Positions 37,608 to 46,875 of a DNA stretch of 64,000 nucleotides are shown here, piece by piece. The notes beneath the pieces are model-generated. The model was not told the DNA's origin and made no database searches. It worked only from the letters and a program-made list of their open reading frames with translations. Numbering within the stretch: the stretch's first letter is position 1; every line of letters begins with the position of its first letter. Both the position numbers and the translations under genes were made by a program. This DNA comes from Verrucomicrobiaceae bacterium UBA2429 (GTDB taxonomy: Bacteria; Verrucomicrobiota; Verrucomicrobiia; Verrucomicrobiales; Verrucomicrobiaceae): assembly GCA_002343505.1 (NCBI GenBank), contig DDQZ01000075.1, forward strand, positions 12,404-76,403, written 5' to 3'.

Positions 37608-39056
37608 CTAGCCAACGCTCCCCTCCATCTCCAGATCAATGAGCCGCTTCAGTTCGACGCTGTATTCCATCGGGAATTCCTTGGCGAGGTCGTTGATGAA
37701 GCCGTTCACAGAGAGGCTCATCGCCTCGGCTTCGCTGAGGCCGCGCTGCATGAGGTAGAAGATCTGGTCGGCGCTGACCTGGCTGACGCTCGCTTCATGC
37801 TGCGTGGCGTGCTGGTTGCCGCGCACGGAGATGGCGGGGTAGGTGTCGGTGCGGCTGTTGGGGTTGATGAGCAGGGCGTCGCACTCGGTGTTGTTTTTGC
37901 AGCCTTTGAGGTGCTTCGGGATGTGCACGAGGCCACGGTAGGTGGCGCGGCCTTCGCCGATGCTGATGGATTTGCTGATAACGTTGCTGGTGGTCTCGTC
38001 GGCGGCGTGGACCATCTTGGCGCCGGTGTCCTGATGCTGGCCGCTGTTTGCCAAGGCGATGCTGATGACTTCGCCACGGGCACGTTTGCCCTTCATGATG
38101 ACGCCGGGGTATTTCATGGTGAGGCGGCTGCCGATGTTGCAGTCGATCCAGCGCACTTCGGCGTCCTCGTGGGCGATGCCGCGCTTGGTGACGAGGTTGA
38201 AGACGTTGCTGCTCCAGTTCTGCACGGTGACGTATTGGATCTTCGCGCCTTTCATGGCGACGAGTTCGACGACGGCGCTGTGCAGCGTGGCGGTCTCAAA
38301 CTTCGGCGCGGTGCAGCCTTCCATGTACATCACTTCCGCGCCTTCATCGGCGATGATGAGCGTGCGCTCGAACTGGCCGAACTGCTCGCTGTTGATGCGG
38401 AAGTAGGCCTGCAGCGGATGCTTCACCTTCACGCCGGGCGGCACGTAGATGAACGAGCCGCCGCTGAAGACGGCGCTGTTGAGCGCGGAGAATTTGTTGT
38501 CGCCGGTGGGGATGACCTTGCCGAACCACTTTTTGAAGATCTCGGGGTATTTGTGCAGGCCTTCGGTGCTGTTGACGAAGATGACGCCCTGCTCCTCGAC
38601 GGCGGCTTTGATGTTCGAGTAGGCGGCCTCGCTGTCATACTGCGCCTCGACGCCGGCGAGGAATTTGCGTTCCTGCTCGGGGATGCCGAGCCGGTCGAAG
38701 GTCTTCTTCACGTCCTCCGGCACCTCGTCCCAGGAGCGTTTCGGCTTCTGGCCGTCGCTGAGGTAGTAGCGGAACTCGTCGAACTTGATGTTTTCGAGGT
38801 CCTTCGTGGCCCAATGCGTGGGCATGGGCTTTTCCTGGAAGACTTTGAGAGCTTTGTGCCGGAACTCGCGGATCCAATCGGGATCGCCCTTCACATCGGC
38901 GATGTAGTCGATGGTCTTTTCGGTGATGCCGAAGCCGGAGTCGAACTTGTTGCGCTCCGGGAAGGTGAAGTCGCCGACGCTATCGACGCGGATGTCGGAG
39001 ATGGCCGAGACTTCAGGAGACTCGGTTTCGATGGGAGAATCGGGGGCGATGACCAT
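37608..39056 (-). CDS. sufB: Fe-S cluster assembly protein SufB
   Basis: SufB is the scaffold subunit on which the cluster is assembled, with SufC and SufD. The 482-residue length is normal. Landmarks: [61 protein letters not shown], the cysteine-bearing [14 protein letters not shown], and the C-terminal [20 protein letters not shown]. The start is uncertain by a few codons because the N terminus is acidic and variable. Confidence 0.95.
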   Translation of the reverse strand: MVIAPDSPIETESPEVSAISDIRVDSVGDFTFPERNKFDSGFGITEKTIDYIADVKGDPDWIREFRHKALKVFQEKPMPTHWATKDLENIKFDEFRYYLSDGQKPKRSWDEVPEDVKKTFDRLGIPEQERKFLAGVEAQYDSEAAYSNIKAAVEEQGVIFVNSTEGLHKYPEIFKKWFGKVIPTGDNKFSALNSAVFSGGSFIYVPPGVKVKHPLQAYFRINSEQFGQFERTLIIADEGAEVMYMEGCTAPKFETATLHSAVVELVAMKGAKIQYVTVQNWSSNVFNLVTKRGIAHEDAEVRWIDCNIGSRLTMKYPGVIMKGKRARGEVISIALANSGQHQDTGAKMVHAADETTSNVISKSISIGEGRATYRGLVHIPKHLKGCKNNTECDALLINPNSRTDTYPAISVRGNQHATQHEASVSQVSADQIFYLMQRGLSEAEAMSLSVNGFINDLAKEFPMEYSVELKRLIDLEMEGSVG

Positions 39057-39098
39057 GGGGATTTATGATTTACGATTTTTGATTTATGATTTCAGAAG

Positions 39099-39338
39099 TC
39101 AGCTCTCGGTGGCGGCAGGTGGGTCTTCTCGAAGGACGAAGGACTCGGGCGCTGCTGCTTCGTAAGTGACTGGACTGCGACGAACGATGGGGCGGTCGGC
39201 GAAGACCCAGCCTTCGCGTTTGAGCCGTTCGCTCACCTCGCGCATGTGGGCGTTGAAGCGGTCGAGGTCATAGCCGCATTCCGCAAAGATGGCTTCGCGG
39301 TTGGCACGGACTTCGGCGACGATGGGATCGGTAGTCAT
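39099..39338 (-). CDS. putative antitoxin of the PIN-domain pair
   Basis: A 79-residue protein starting MTTDPIVAEVRANREAIFAE, a pattern common to short antitoxins paired with PIN toxins of this kind. It follows the toxin gene by one base, so the usual antitoxin-first order is reversed. It has no clear DNA-binding domain; the tail is rich in Pro and Ala. Confidence 0.65.
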   Translation of the reverse strand: MTTDPIVAEVRANREAIFAECGYDLDRFNAHMREVSERLKREGWVFADRPIVRRSPVTYEAAAPESFVLREDPPAATES

Positions 39339-39339
39339 G

Positions 39340-39807
39340 TCAGATGAGTTCCTCCGGGGTTCCAATCACAGGCGGCGTGTAGCCTGCCTCTCGGCAGGCG
39401 ACCTCAATACGTCGCTGCATGTGCATGTTGTTGATGTAGGTGCAGTTCCAGGTCAGCAAGAAGTCGATGCCATGAACGGCTGCGATGGCGATATGAAACG
39501 CATCGGTCTTCGCCTGTTCGGGAAGGTTCAACCGCCGGATCAGTTCTCGCGCCAAAGTTTCTGTTTCCATGCTTGGACGCAGTAGTGGGATGCCCTGGAG
39601 CACACTCAAACGCATCTGCGCCATCTCGTGTTCTCCGCGCGAGACTTCGTCGATAACGTATTGCGAGATGACCAAATCATGATTCGGCCGCGACTGCTGC
39701 CACCAATCCTGAGTGACCTGCTGATGCCCCGCGAGCACCACATCACGACTCGGCCGCGCTACAAGGTAGCTCGGGATGGTCGTTTCGATGTACACGGAGG
39801 GTTTCAT
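39340..39807 (-). CDS. PIN-domain protein (VapC-like toxin)
   Basis: A 155-residue PIN-domain protein. YIETTIPSYLVARPSRD gives the first acidic region (Glu in place of the usual Asp), QYVIDEVSRGE the second, and DAFHIAIAAVHGIDFLLTWNC the third with the conserved Asp and the typical LLTWNCTYINN end. Members of this branch pair with a small antitoxin and are predicted RNases, often acting on tRNA or rRNA. It lies between sufC and sufB, so the suf operon has been split by a toxin-antitoxin module. Confidence 0.82.
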   Translation of the reverse strand: MKPSVYIETTIPSYLVARPSRDVVLAGHQQVTQDWWQQSRPNHDLVISQYVIDEVSRGEHEMAQMRLSVLQGIPLLRPSMETETLARELIRRLNLPEQAKTDAFHIAIAAVHGIDFLLTWNCTYINNMHMQRRIEVACREAGYTPPVIGTPEELI

Positions 39808-39823
39808 GAGTGTGATCGGTGAT

Positions 39824-40582
39824 TTATGCAGCAGCGGCCAAAGGCTCCTCAGTGACCCAGTCGTAGCCGCGTTCTTCGAGTTCGAGGGAGAGCTCTTTGC
39901 CGCCGGTTTTGACGATGCGGCCGTCTTTGAGGACGTGGACGATGTCGGGCTGGATGTAATTGAGAAGGCGCTGGTAGTGAGTGATGACGAGAAAGCCGCG
40001 GTTTTCGCTGCGCATGGCGTTCACGCCGCGGGAGACGATCTTGAGGGCGTCGATGTCGAGACCGGAGTCGGTTTCGTCGAGGATGGCGTATTTCGGCTCC
40101 AGCATCATGAACTGGAGGATCTCGTTGCGCTTCTTCTCACCGCCGGAGAAGCCTTCATTGACGCTGCGGCTGGTGAAGCTGCGGTCCATCTCCAGGGCGT
40201 CCATGCGGGCGTAGAGCTTTTTGTAGAATTGCACGGCGTCAATGTCCTCGCCTTTGGGCAGGCGGGCTTTGAGGGCGGCGCGGAGGAAGTTGGCGTTGCT
40301 GACGCCGGGGATCTCATGCGGATACTGGAAGGCCAAAAAGAGTCCCGCGCGGCTGCGGGCATCGACGGTCATGTCGAGGATGTTTTCGCCATCGAGGAGG
40401 ACCTCGCCGCTGGTGACTTCGTAGTCTTCGTGGCCGCAGAGAACTTTGCTCAGCGTGCTTTTGCCGGAGCCGTTCGGACCCATGATCGCGTGGACTTCAC
40501 CGGGATTGATCGTGAGGGTGAGGCCTTTGAGGATTTCGCGGCCGGGGATCTGGGCGTGGAGGTTTTTGATTTCGAGGGACAT
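39824..40582 (-). CDS. sufC: Fe-S cluster assembly ATPase SufC
   Basis: SufC is the ABC-type ATPase of the SufBCD scaffold. The 252-residue protein has Walker [10 protein letters not shown] (about residues 35-43), the family signature [14 protein letters not shown], Walker [17 protein letters not shown] and the switch His in VITHYQRLL. It is encoded downstream of the fur-type regulator and upstream of the PIN pair and sufB. Confidence 0.97.
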   Translation of the reverse strand: MSLEIKNLHAQIPGREILKGLTLTINPGEVHAIMGPNGSGKSTLSKVLCGHEDYEVTSGEVLLDGENILDMTVDARSRAGLFLAFQYPHEIPGVSNANFLRAALKARLPKGEDIDAVQFYKKLYARMDALEMDRSFTSRSVNEGFSGGEKKRNEILQFMMLEPKYAILDETDSGLDIDALKIVSRGVNAMRSENRGFLVITHYQRLLNYIQPDIVHVLKDGRIVKTGGKELSLELEERGYDWVTEEPLAAAA

Positions 40583-40615
40583 GAAAATTCGGAATGGAGA
40601 ATGCGGATTGCGGAA

Positions 40616-41068
40616 TTACTTGGATGAGCAGGCTTCGCAGGTGCCGTGGATGGCGATGTCCATGCGGGTGATTTTGGTGCCTTTGGGCAGGTTCCAAAAT
40701 TTGGCGGGGTCGAACTCAGCGGCGGGGTGGGCGTCGATGACCTTGCCGCAGGTTTCGCAGTGGAAATGGACGTGCTCGTGGAGGTTCGCGCAGTAGCGGG
40801 ACTGGCCGCGCTCCAGGTGGACCTGCTTGATGAGCCCGGCGGACGTGAGGTGGTCGAGGCAGTTGTAAACGGTAGCCAGGGAGATGCCGGGGGAGCGGGT
40901 TTTGACCCGGTCGAAGATGTCCGTGGCGGTCGGGTGATCGTTAGTTCCCTGGAGCACTTCAAAAACTTCCCGCCTGTGCGGGGTGAGGCGTACATCGGTG
41001 CCGAGCACGGCCATCCGGCATTCCAGGCCGGTAGGCTTGGGGATGGAACGAGAAGTGGAAGGAGGCAT
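40616..41068 (-). CDS. Fur/PerR-family metalloregulator
   Basis: A 150-residue Fur-superfamily repressor. The winged helix has TPHRREVFEVLQG, and SLATVYNCLDHLTSAGLIKQ is the recognition helix, followed by the metal-binding HVHFHCETCGKV and the C-terminal CEAC, giving two structural CxxC pairs. Position at the head of the suf cluster and a palindrome ahead of its own start suggest it controls Fe-S assembly and itself in response to iron or peroxide. Whether it is Fur, PerR or another branch cannot be decided here. Confidence 0.88.
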   Translation of the reverse strand: MPPSTSRSIPKPTGLECRMAVLGTDVRLTPHRREVFEVLQGTNDHPTATDIFDRVKTRSPGISLATVYNCLDHLTSAGLIKQVHLERGQSRYCANLHEHVHFHCETCGKVIDAHPAAEFDPAKFWNLPKGTKITRMDIAIHGTCEACSSK

Positions 41069-41080
41069 GAGATTTTAGAA

Positions 41081-41095
41081 TTAGAATGATTCTAA
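41081..41095. promoter_or_regulatory. PerR/Fur-like operator
   Basis: TTAGAATGATTCTAA is a perfect 7-1-7 palindrome, 12 bases upstream of the regulator's start codon. It differs from the PerR consensus (TTATAATNATTATAA) only by G and C at paired positions. A likely autoregulatory site that also controls the suf genes. Confidence 0.75.
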
Positions 41096-41249
41096 AATAT
41101 TGAAACGGACCTCATGCAAGAGCGGATGCTGGTTCGCGGGAAAAATTTTCCGCGAGCTGCGCTTTGAGGGGCGGGCGGAAAGACTGGCAGGAGCGGCACC
41201 AGAAACGCAGGCATGACATGCCCGACAAGGTTCCACCCGGGCTTTCGGT

Positions 41250-42536
41250 TCAAAGCGCTGCCAGTGCTGCTGCCGCGATCTCGGCAGTGCGGGTCATGTC
41301 GGCCTCGGTGTGGGCCATGCTGATGAAGCCGGTCTCGAACTGGCTGGGTGCGAAGTACACTCCGTTGTCGAGGCAGTGGTGGAAAAATCTGCGGAAGGCG
41401 GCGAGATCCGAGGTCTTGGCGTCCTGGAGATTGCCGACTTCTTTCTCCGTAAAAAACAGGCAGAACATGCTGCCGCGGCGGTACCAGCGGTAGTTCAGGC
41501 CCTTGGACCGCAGGATGCCGAGCACGGCGTCTTCCATCATGCGGCCGAGGTCTTCAAGCGCGGCGTAGCCGTTTTGCCTTTCGAGTTCGCGCAGTTGTGC
41601 CAGCCCGGCGGCGAGTGCCACGGGATTGCCGCTGAGGGTGCCCGCCTGATACACAGGGCCGAGCGGTGCGAGATGGTCCATGATGTCCGCCCGCCCGCCA
41701 AAGGCCCCCACGGGCAGCCCGCCGCCGATGACCTTGCCCAGGCAGGTGAGATCCGGCTTGATGCCTTCGATTTCCTGCACGCCGCCTTTGGCCAGTCGGA
41801 AGCCGGTCATTACTTCGTCAAAAATCAAAATGACGCCGTGCTTCGCCGTGATGTCGCGCAGCTTTTGCAGAAAGCCCGGCTTGGGCAGAATAAGGCCGGC
41901 GTTTGCCGGGTAGGGTTCGACGATGAGCGCGGCGGTTTCGTGCCCCTGTCTGTCAAAAAACTCCTCCAGCGCGGCCTCGTCATTGAAGGGCAGCACGGTG
42001 GTCAGCTCCGCGAAGGCGGGCGGCACGCCGGCGCTGTCCGGGTGGCCGTGCGTGAGCGCGCCGCTGCCGGCTGCGACGAGCAGGCTGTCGCTGTGGCCGT
42101 GGTAGCAGCCGTCAAATTTCACCAGCCTGTGCCTGCGGGTGAATCCGCGGGCGAGGCGGATGGCGCTCATGGTGGCCTCGGTGCCGCTGCTGACCATGCG
42201 CACTTTTTCAATGCTTGGCACCCATTCGCAAATCGTGCGCGCCATTTCCACCTCGTAGGGGTTTGGAATGCCAAAGCTCACCCCCTCCTTGGCTGCGCTG
42301 TGGATGGCCTCAATCACGGGCACGGGCGCGTGGCCGAGGATGGCAGGCCCCCAGGTGCCGACGAAGTCAATCATCTCGCGCCCGTCCACATCCCAGATGC
42401 GGCAGCCTTTGGCGCGGCGGACGAAGAACGGGTCGCCGCCGACATTGCGGAAGGCGCGCACGGGCGAGTTCACGCCGCCGGGAATGTGATTTTTTGCGAG
42501 TTCGAAGAGCTTGGTGGAGATGGGGCCGCTGGGCAT
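41250..42536 (-). CDS. hemL: glutamate-1-semialdehyde 2,1-aminomutase
   Basis: HemL converts glutamate-1-semialdehyde to 5-aminolevulinate, the committed precursor for haem and other tetrapyrroles, using pyridoxamine/pyridoxal phosphate. The 428-residue protein shows IPGGVNSPVRAF, VSSGTEATMSAIRLARG, KFDGCYHGHSDSLL, ILIFDEVMTGFR and the PLP lysine in CLGKVIGGGLPVGAFGG. Length and start are normal. It is divergent from the SH3-like gene. Confidence 0.97.
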   Translation of the reverse strand: MPSGPISTKLFELAKNHIPGGVNSPVRAFRNVGGDPFFVRRAKGCRIWDVDGREMIDFVGTWGPAILGHAPVPVIEAIHSAAKEGVSFGIPNPYEVEMARTICEWVPSIEKVRMVSSGTEATMSAIRLARGFTRRHRLVKFDGCYHGHSDSLLVAAGSGALTHGHPDSAGVPPAFAELTTVLPFNDEAALEEFFDRQGHETAALIVEPYPANAGLILPKPGFLQKLRDITAKHGVILIFDEVMTGFRLAKGGVQEIEGIKPDLTCLGKVIGGGLPVGAFGGRADIMDHLAPLGPVYQAGTLSGNPVALAAGLAQLRELERQNGYAALEDLGRMMEDAVLGILRSKGLNYRWYRRGSMFCLFFTEKEVGNLQDAKTSDLAAFRRFFHHCLDNGVYFAPSQFETGFISMAHTEADMTRTAEIAAAALAAL

Positions 42537-42618
42537 GGCGGGCAGGCTTGCACGGCGGCGGCGGAGAGTCGAACAAAAGGTTTTCCTTGCGCGTCAGAAT
42601 CCGGTATTCTCAGGTCAA

Positions 42619-43338
42619 ATGAAGACGCTCACTTATCTTTTTCTGGTGCTTTTGCTCCCCGGTGCGGCCGCTGAAGCCCAGCTCTCCAAGCAGCGCAAGT
42701 CCATGATCCCGCCCGAGCCGGGCACCATCAATGTGGAGGACATGCTGCCCAAGCCGGTGATGCTCAAGGTGCTCCAGGAGGCGCCGGTTTACACCCGGTC
42801 GGCGCTGGAGCAGGCCATCGGCTCCATGGCGCCGGGCACGGTGGTGAAGCTCATCGGCCTGTCCGACACCGCCTACCGCGTTCGCGGGCGCGCGCGCCAC
42901 GGCGATGTCTCCGGCTGGGTTCGCATGGGTGATCTGCTTTCACCGGATCCGAATCTGGTGACAAACCTGAGGAAGCTCCACGAGCGCCAGACGCAGGTGG
43001 AGGAAATGATCGCCAACAAGCAGGTGGCGCTCGGCATGACTGGCGATGAGGTGCAGGCCAGCCTTGGCAAACCCGCGCGCAAGTCCACCAAGATCAATGC
43101 CGGCGGCAGGGAGGAGAAGCTCGAATACGTCGTTTATGAGCGCGTGCCGCAGTTCACCACCGGGCTGGACCCGCTCGGCAGGCCGGTGCAGAGCGTGGTG
43201 TACCTCAAAGTTGAAACCGGCAACATGGCCGTAACCCTCAAGGACAACGTGGTGGACAGCATCGAGGAGACCAAAGGCAACCCGCTCGGCAGCGGCGGAG
43301 TGAAAATCGTGCCGGGACCGATTTTCTTCAATTGGTGA
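42619..43338 (+). CDS. secreted SH3-like domain protein
   Basis: A 239-residue protein with a signal peptide (MKTLTYLFLVLLLPGAAAEA). The segment PVYTRSALEQAIGSMAPGTV through DVSGWVRMGDLL resembles a bacterial SH3-like (SH3b) domain; the C-terminal part (GMTGDEVQASLGKPARKST) is like the SmpA/OmlA small beta fold, in which GMTxxEVxxxLGxP is typical. It is probably an envelope protein. It is upstream of queF on the same strand with 64 bases between. Confidence 0.65.
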   Translation: MKTLTYLFLVLLLPGAAAEAQLSKQRKSMIPPEPGTINVEDMLPKPVMLKVLQEAPVYTRSALEQAIGSMAPGTVVKLIGLSDTAYRVRGRARHGDVSGWVRMGDLLSPDPNLVTNLRKLHERQTQVEEMIANKQVALGMTGDEVQASLGKPARKSTKINAGGREEKLEYVVYERVPQFTTGLDPLGRPVQSVVYLKVETGNMAVTLKDNVVDSIEETKGNPLGSGGVKIVPGPIFFNW

Positions 43339-43402
43339 GTTGAGCGTTGGGGGGCGGGCCATCAGGCTTGCAGGGCGGGCATGTCCCGGCTACTTGGCGG
43401 GC

Positions 43403-43837
43403 ATGTCCGACCTCAACGAACTTTCACTTCTGGGCCGCTCCGAGCACCGTCTTCCCGCCTCGCCGGACGAGGCTGAGCTGGAGACGTTTCCAAACCGAAC
43501 ACCGGGCCGGAACTACACCATCCATCTCACCGCGCCGGACTTCAGTTCATTGTGCCCTGTCACAGGCCAGCCGGATGCCGCGCATGTGGAGATCATCTAC
43601 ATCCCGGACGAGCGTTGCGTGGAGACGAAGTCGCTGAAATTTTACCTGGCCAGCTACCGCAACCACGCCGCCTTCAACGAAGCCATCGTCAACCGCATCC
43701 TGGACGACCTGGTCAAAGCCTGCGCGCCGCGCCAGGCGCGCGTGCGCGGACGCTTCGCCCCGCGCGGCGGCATCCAGCTCACCTGCGAGGCCTGCCACCC
43801 TGACCGGGACGCGGCGCTGGGATGGCCGGCTGCATGA
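43403..43837 (+). CDS. queF: preQ1 synthase (7-cyano-7-deazaguanine reductase)
   Basis: QueF reduces preQ0 to preQ1 with NADPH in the synthesis of the tRNA wobble base queuosine. The 144-residue length is that of the short (unimodular) form. The catalytic cysteine and aspartate lie in SSLCPVTGQPD; the substrate-binding ETKSLKFYLASYRNH and GIQLTCE are diagnostic. It acts on tRNAs with GUN anticodons (Asp, Asn, His, Tyr); such anticodons occur in the array at 12.2-13.4 kb, but no direct link is shown. Confidence 0.95.
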   Translation: MSDLNELSLLGRSEHRLPASPDEAELETFPNRTPGRNYTIHLTAPDFSSLCPVTGQPDAAHVEIIYIPDERCVETKSLKFYLASYRNHAAFNEAIVNRILDDLVKACAPRQARVRGRFAPRGGIQLTCEACHPDRDAALGWPAA

Positions 43838-43866
43838 GCGCGCGCGCTCCCGTCCGCTCATTTTTT
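43835..43866 (+). terminator. possible terminator after queF
   Basis: TGAGCG/CGCTCA stem overlapping the queF stop, followed directly by TTTTTT. Confidence 0.5.
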
Positions 43867-45606
43867 GCTGAATATGGCGCGTTTTTGCTGGAACGACAAT
43901 TTTGAGGGATCCTCATCCGGCTGAGGCGGTTTGACGATTTCTTTGACCTTCACTTTCCCTTCCTCCAGTGCGGGTGCTTCGACTTTCTTGCCTTCCGCCC
44001 CGCCGCCGACATGGGCGATGTTTGCCCCCTGGCCGACCTTTTGTTTATTCTCCTCTTTGACCTCAATGTCCGCCTGGACTCCGATGTCCTCCTTGGACTC
44101 AAGGTCCTGGGACTGGCTCTGTTGTTGCGAGTGGTCCACGACCTGGTTTTGCGCTTGATTGGGCGCGGTGTATTTCGAACCGGCGGCCCTGTATTCTGCC
44201 AGCAGTTGAGGGTTTTCTTCACGGATGTCGTTGATGGTGGAGTTTTGGGCTTTGGCCCACTCTCCAGAGGCAAATTTCTCGGGTGTTTCCTGGCGCTGGC
44301 AATTGTCATAGCCCTGGATCAGCACCGCCGTTTGAACGAGCATTTCGCCCTGCGCCCGTTCGCCAGGGTCGGCGCTGCCGCGAAGCGCGATCGCGCGTTT
44401 GGAAATTTCCGGCGAGACCGCGCGCAGCGCCACTTGGGATGCGACGAGTTGGTTGCCGAGGTCGTCCGGAGTGGCTCCGTCGTTCAGCAGCTCGGGTTTG
44501 ATCCCGGCGGCTTCAACACCTCCCTGCTTGATGGCATTGAGGATGGCTTTCCCTTCGGGTTTCACCTTCTCGGATTCGGCGACTATTTGCTGCAAGCCTG
44601 AGACTGCCAGTTCTTTGTAGGCCTGCTCGAGTCCGGGGGTGTTTTGAGATTCAGGTGTTCCCGCGCCGGGCATCCGGTCATGCCCGCCCTTGAGCTGGGA
44701 GGCGTTCACACTTTGAGATTTTTCGACCACTTTGTCCGCCACCGCCTTGCTGACATCCTGCAACTCCATTTTGGTGATGTTGGAGAGGAATTTTTCCGCC
44801 GGATCGTTGCCCCGCGCCAGGTTTCCCATGTCTTGCGAGCTGAGGCAGGCGACCTTCGCGGAGTGGCTGGCCACCTTGCATAGGACCTGGTTTTGCTGCC
44901 CGGCATCCAGGCCGGCATCCTCCTTGATGCTGTTGATGAAGTCCTCGGTGCCTTTGTCGTCCACGCACTTGATGGCCATCGAGGCCAGCGCGACTGAGGC
45001 GCTTTTCTCGACGCCCTGAAGACTGGCATTCTGCTCGACCTGGGCGAGCGCTTGATTTTTCTGGTCAGCGACATTGACCGGCCCGGGCGACTCGTGTTTG
45101 AGCTTGCCATGCATGGCTTTGGCTTGGCCCTGAAGTTGGGCGAGCTTGGTCAGGGATTGATCCACCTCCTGGCTGTTCTTGCACTGGCTGATCTGCTGGA
45201 TCGTGTCCTCAATGTCCTGTTTGCACTTGGGATACGAGGAGTTTTTGATTTCAGCGATTTCCTCCTTCTTTTGCTGGGCCTGATTTTGCAGCGCGTCCAG
45301 GCCGGCTTTCACTCCGCCCGGATGCCTGCCGCGCACGATGTCCGAGATCATTCGTTTTTGCTCGTCGGTCGGGTCGAACTCGCCGGTGGATTTTTTGAAT
45401 GCGCTGGCGAGCGCGGCCTCGGCTTTTTGCGCCTTGTCCTCGGCGCGCCCGCTGACGCGGTCCCAAAGCGAGCCGAGGCGCGCTGTGACGCCGGTCTTGG
45501 CGCTGATGGAGTGGTCGCCGCCGCGCAGAGCGGCGGCATTGTGGTTGCCCAGGCTTGCGCTGATGTCCTCCAAGCTCGGGTTGTTGTCGGTGTTGATCTT
45601 GGGCAT
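43858..45606 (-). CDS. large hydrophilic protein of unknown function
   Basis: A 582-residue, highly charged protein without signal peptide or membrane segment. It is Gln-, Lys- and Glu-rich with long predicted helices (DALQNQAQQKKEEIAEIK, SLTKLAQLQGQAKAMHG) and an extended Pro/Glu-rich C-terminal tail ending SFQQKRAIFSKK. I recognise no family. Its composition recalls structural or secreted effector-type proteins, but that is a guess. The start at 45606 (MPKINTDNNPSLEDISASLG) is preferred over a longer frame. It is convergent with queF and follows the pilT operon at a 107-base distance. Confidence 0.55.
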   Translation of the reverse strand: MPKINTDNNPSLEDISASLGNHNAAALRGGDHSISAKTGVTARLGSLWDRVSGRAEDKAQKAEAALASAFKKSTGEFDPTDEQKRMISDIVRGRHPGGVKAGLDALQNQAQQKKEEIAEIKNSSYPKCKQDIEDTIQQISQCKNSQEVDQSLTKLAQLQGQAKAMHGKLKHESPGPVNVADQKNQALAQVEQNASLQGVEKSASVALASMAIKCVDDKGTEDFINSIKEDAGLDAGQQNQVLCKVASHSAKVACLSSQDMGNLARGNDPAEKFLSNITKMELQDVSKAVADKVVEKSQSVNASQLKGGHDRMPGAGTPESQNTPGLEQAYKELAVSGLQQIVAESEKVKPEGKAILNAIKQGGVEAAGIKPELLNDGATPDDLGNQLVASQVALRAVSPEISKRAIALRGSADPGERAQGEMLVQTAVLIQGYDNCQRQETPEKFASGEWAKAQNSTINDIREENPQLLAEYRAAGSKYTAPNQAQNQVVDHSQQQSQSQDLESKEDIGVQADIEVKEENKQKVGQGANIAHVGGGAEGKKVEAPALEEGKVKVKEIVKPPQPDEDPSKLSFQQKRAIFSKK

Positions 45607-45713
45607 GGCGTGTGGTGTGGAGTTGTGGCGCTGTCGTGTTATTCGCGCCGCCATCCCTTGTTAGCCTGATCCGCGTCTGCTGTGACAGACTTCCGTCCGC
45701 GCGCGGCCCGCGC

Positions 45714-46862
45714 CTAGCCGAGGGTGTTGGAGTTGAAGACCTCCTCGCTGATGCGCCCTGCGCGGTAGAGGGACATGAGGGACTGGTTCCAGCGCTGGTT
45801 GCCTTTGCAGCGCAGGGCGTCCTCCAGGGAGGTGGCGCTGCCGTCGTAGGCGCGGATGCCCGAGGAGACGGCTTCGTTGGTGTTTTGCAGGTACTCGGTG
45901 ACGAGCACGCGCCCGTTGAAGCCGGTTAGCAGGCCCTGGGAGAGGACAAAGGTGAGTGTCTCGCCCAGGCGGTGGAGGATGGCGTGCTGCTGCTCCTTGG
46001 GGAAGAATTCGAGGATGCGGTCAATGGTCTTCACCGCACCGCGGGTGTGCAGGGTGGAGATGACAAAGTGGCCGGTCTGCGCGGCCTCGATGCAGGTCTC
46101 CATGGTCTCGCGGTCGCGGATTTCCCCGAGCAGGATGATGTTGGGCGTTTTTCGCAGCACCTCTTTGAGCCCGCTCTGATAGGACTGCGTGTGGCGGCCC
46201 ACCTCCTGCTGGGTGACGAGCGAAGGGCAGGGGAGCATGATGCCGGGCCGGTTCGGATCCTCCATGAGGGTGTCGTAGCGGTATTCGATGGGGTCTTCGA
46301 CGGTGACGATGTGTTTCTGAAAGTTCCGCCGCACCCAGTCGAGGATGGCGGCGAGTGTGGTGGACTTCCCGGACCCGGTGGGACCGGTGACGAGGCCGAG
46401 GCCGAAGCGGCGCTGCATGAGCTCGCGCAGGCTGTCGGTGATCATTGGGTCGAGGCCGAGGCTTTCGAGCTGGGTGATGCGGCTGCGCAGGCAGCGGCAG
46501 GTGATGCCCATGCCGTGGTCGCTGAGGTGTACCTGCACGCGCATGCGCACCGGGGAGCCGAGCGCGCCCTGGTCGCAACTGAAGTCAATGACGCGCTTTG
46601 AGCGCAGCAGAGCCCACATTTTCTCCACGCCGCCGACGGCTTCCGGGTCGTCCCAGATTTCGACGGTCTGCTGCGAGTAAAGCGCCGCGGCCACGGCGGT
46701 GACGCTGTCCGCGTCCACGGGGCCGAGCGATTCGACGATCTCCAGGCCGCGGTTGGTGTGCAGGTAGATGAGGCCGCCGGTGCGCAACTGCACGTCGGAG
46801 ATTTCCCGGTCGGGATAGGAGTCCGCCAGCCGGCCCAGGAGGTTGTCAACGGTGAAGCTCAT
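45714..46862 (-). CDS. pilT: PilT-type secretion/retraction ATPase
   Basis: A 382-residue type IV pilus retraction-type ATPase of the GspE/PilT family. Walker A is GPTGSGKST (residues 160-168), followed by the Asp box VTVEDPIEY, Walker B region IILLGEIRDRETM and the His box ALQTGHF-like AAQTGHFVISTLHT. It ends a seven-gene operon of prepilin-like proteins, which is consistent with a type IV pilus-like or secretion machine. Whether it really retracts a pilus is not shown. Confidence 0.88.
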   Translation of the reverse strand: MSFTVDNLLGRLADSYPDREISDVQLRTGGLIYLHTNRGLEIVESLGPVDADSVTAVAAALYSQQTVEIWDDPEAVGGVEKMWALLRSKRVIDFSCDQGALGSPVRMRVQVHLSDHGMGITCRCLRSRITQLESLGLDPMITDSLRELMQRRFGLGLVTGPTGSGKSTTLAAILDWVRRNFQKHIVTVEDPIEYRYDTLMEDPNRPGIMLPCPSLVTQQEVGRHTQSYQSGLKEVLRKTPNIILLGEIRDRETMETCIEAAQTGHFVISTLHTRGAVKTIDRILEFFPKEQQHAILHRLGETLTFVLSQGLLTGFNGRVLVTEYLQNTNEAVSSGIRAYDGSATSLEDALRCKGNQRWNQSLMSLYRAGRISEEVFNSNTLG

Positions 46863-46875
46863 GAAGCGGAGGGGT

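Noticed and set aside
37479..39068. A 529-codon plus-strand frame opposite sufB
   Set aside because: sufB is unambiguous on the minus strand.
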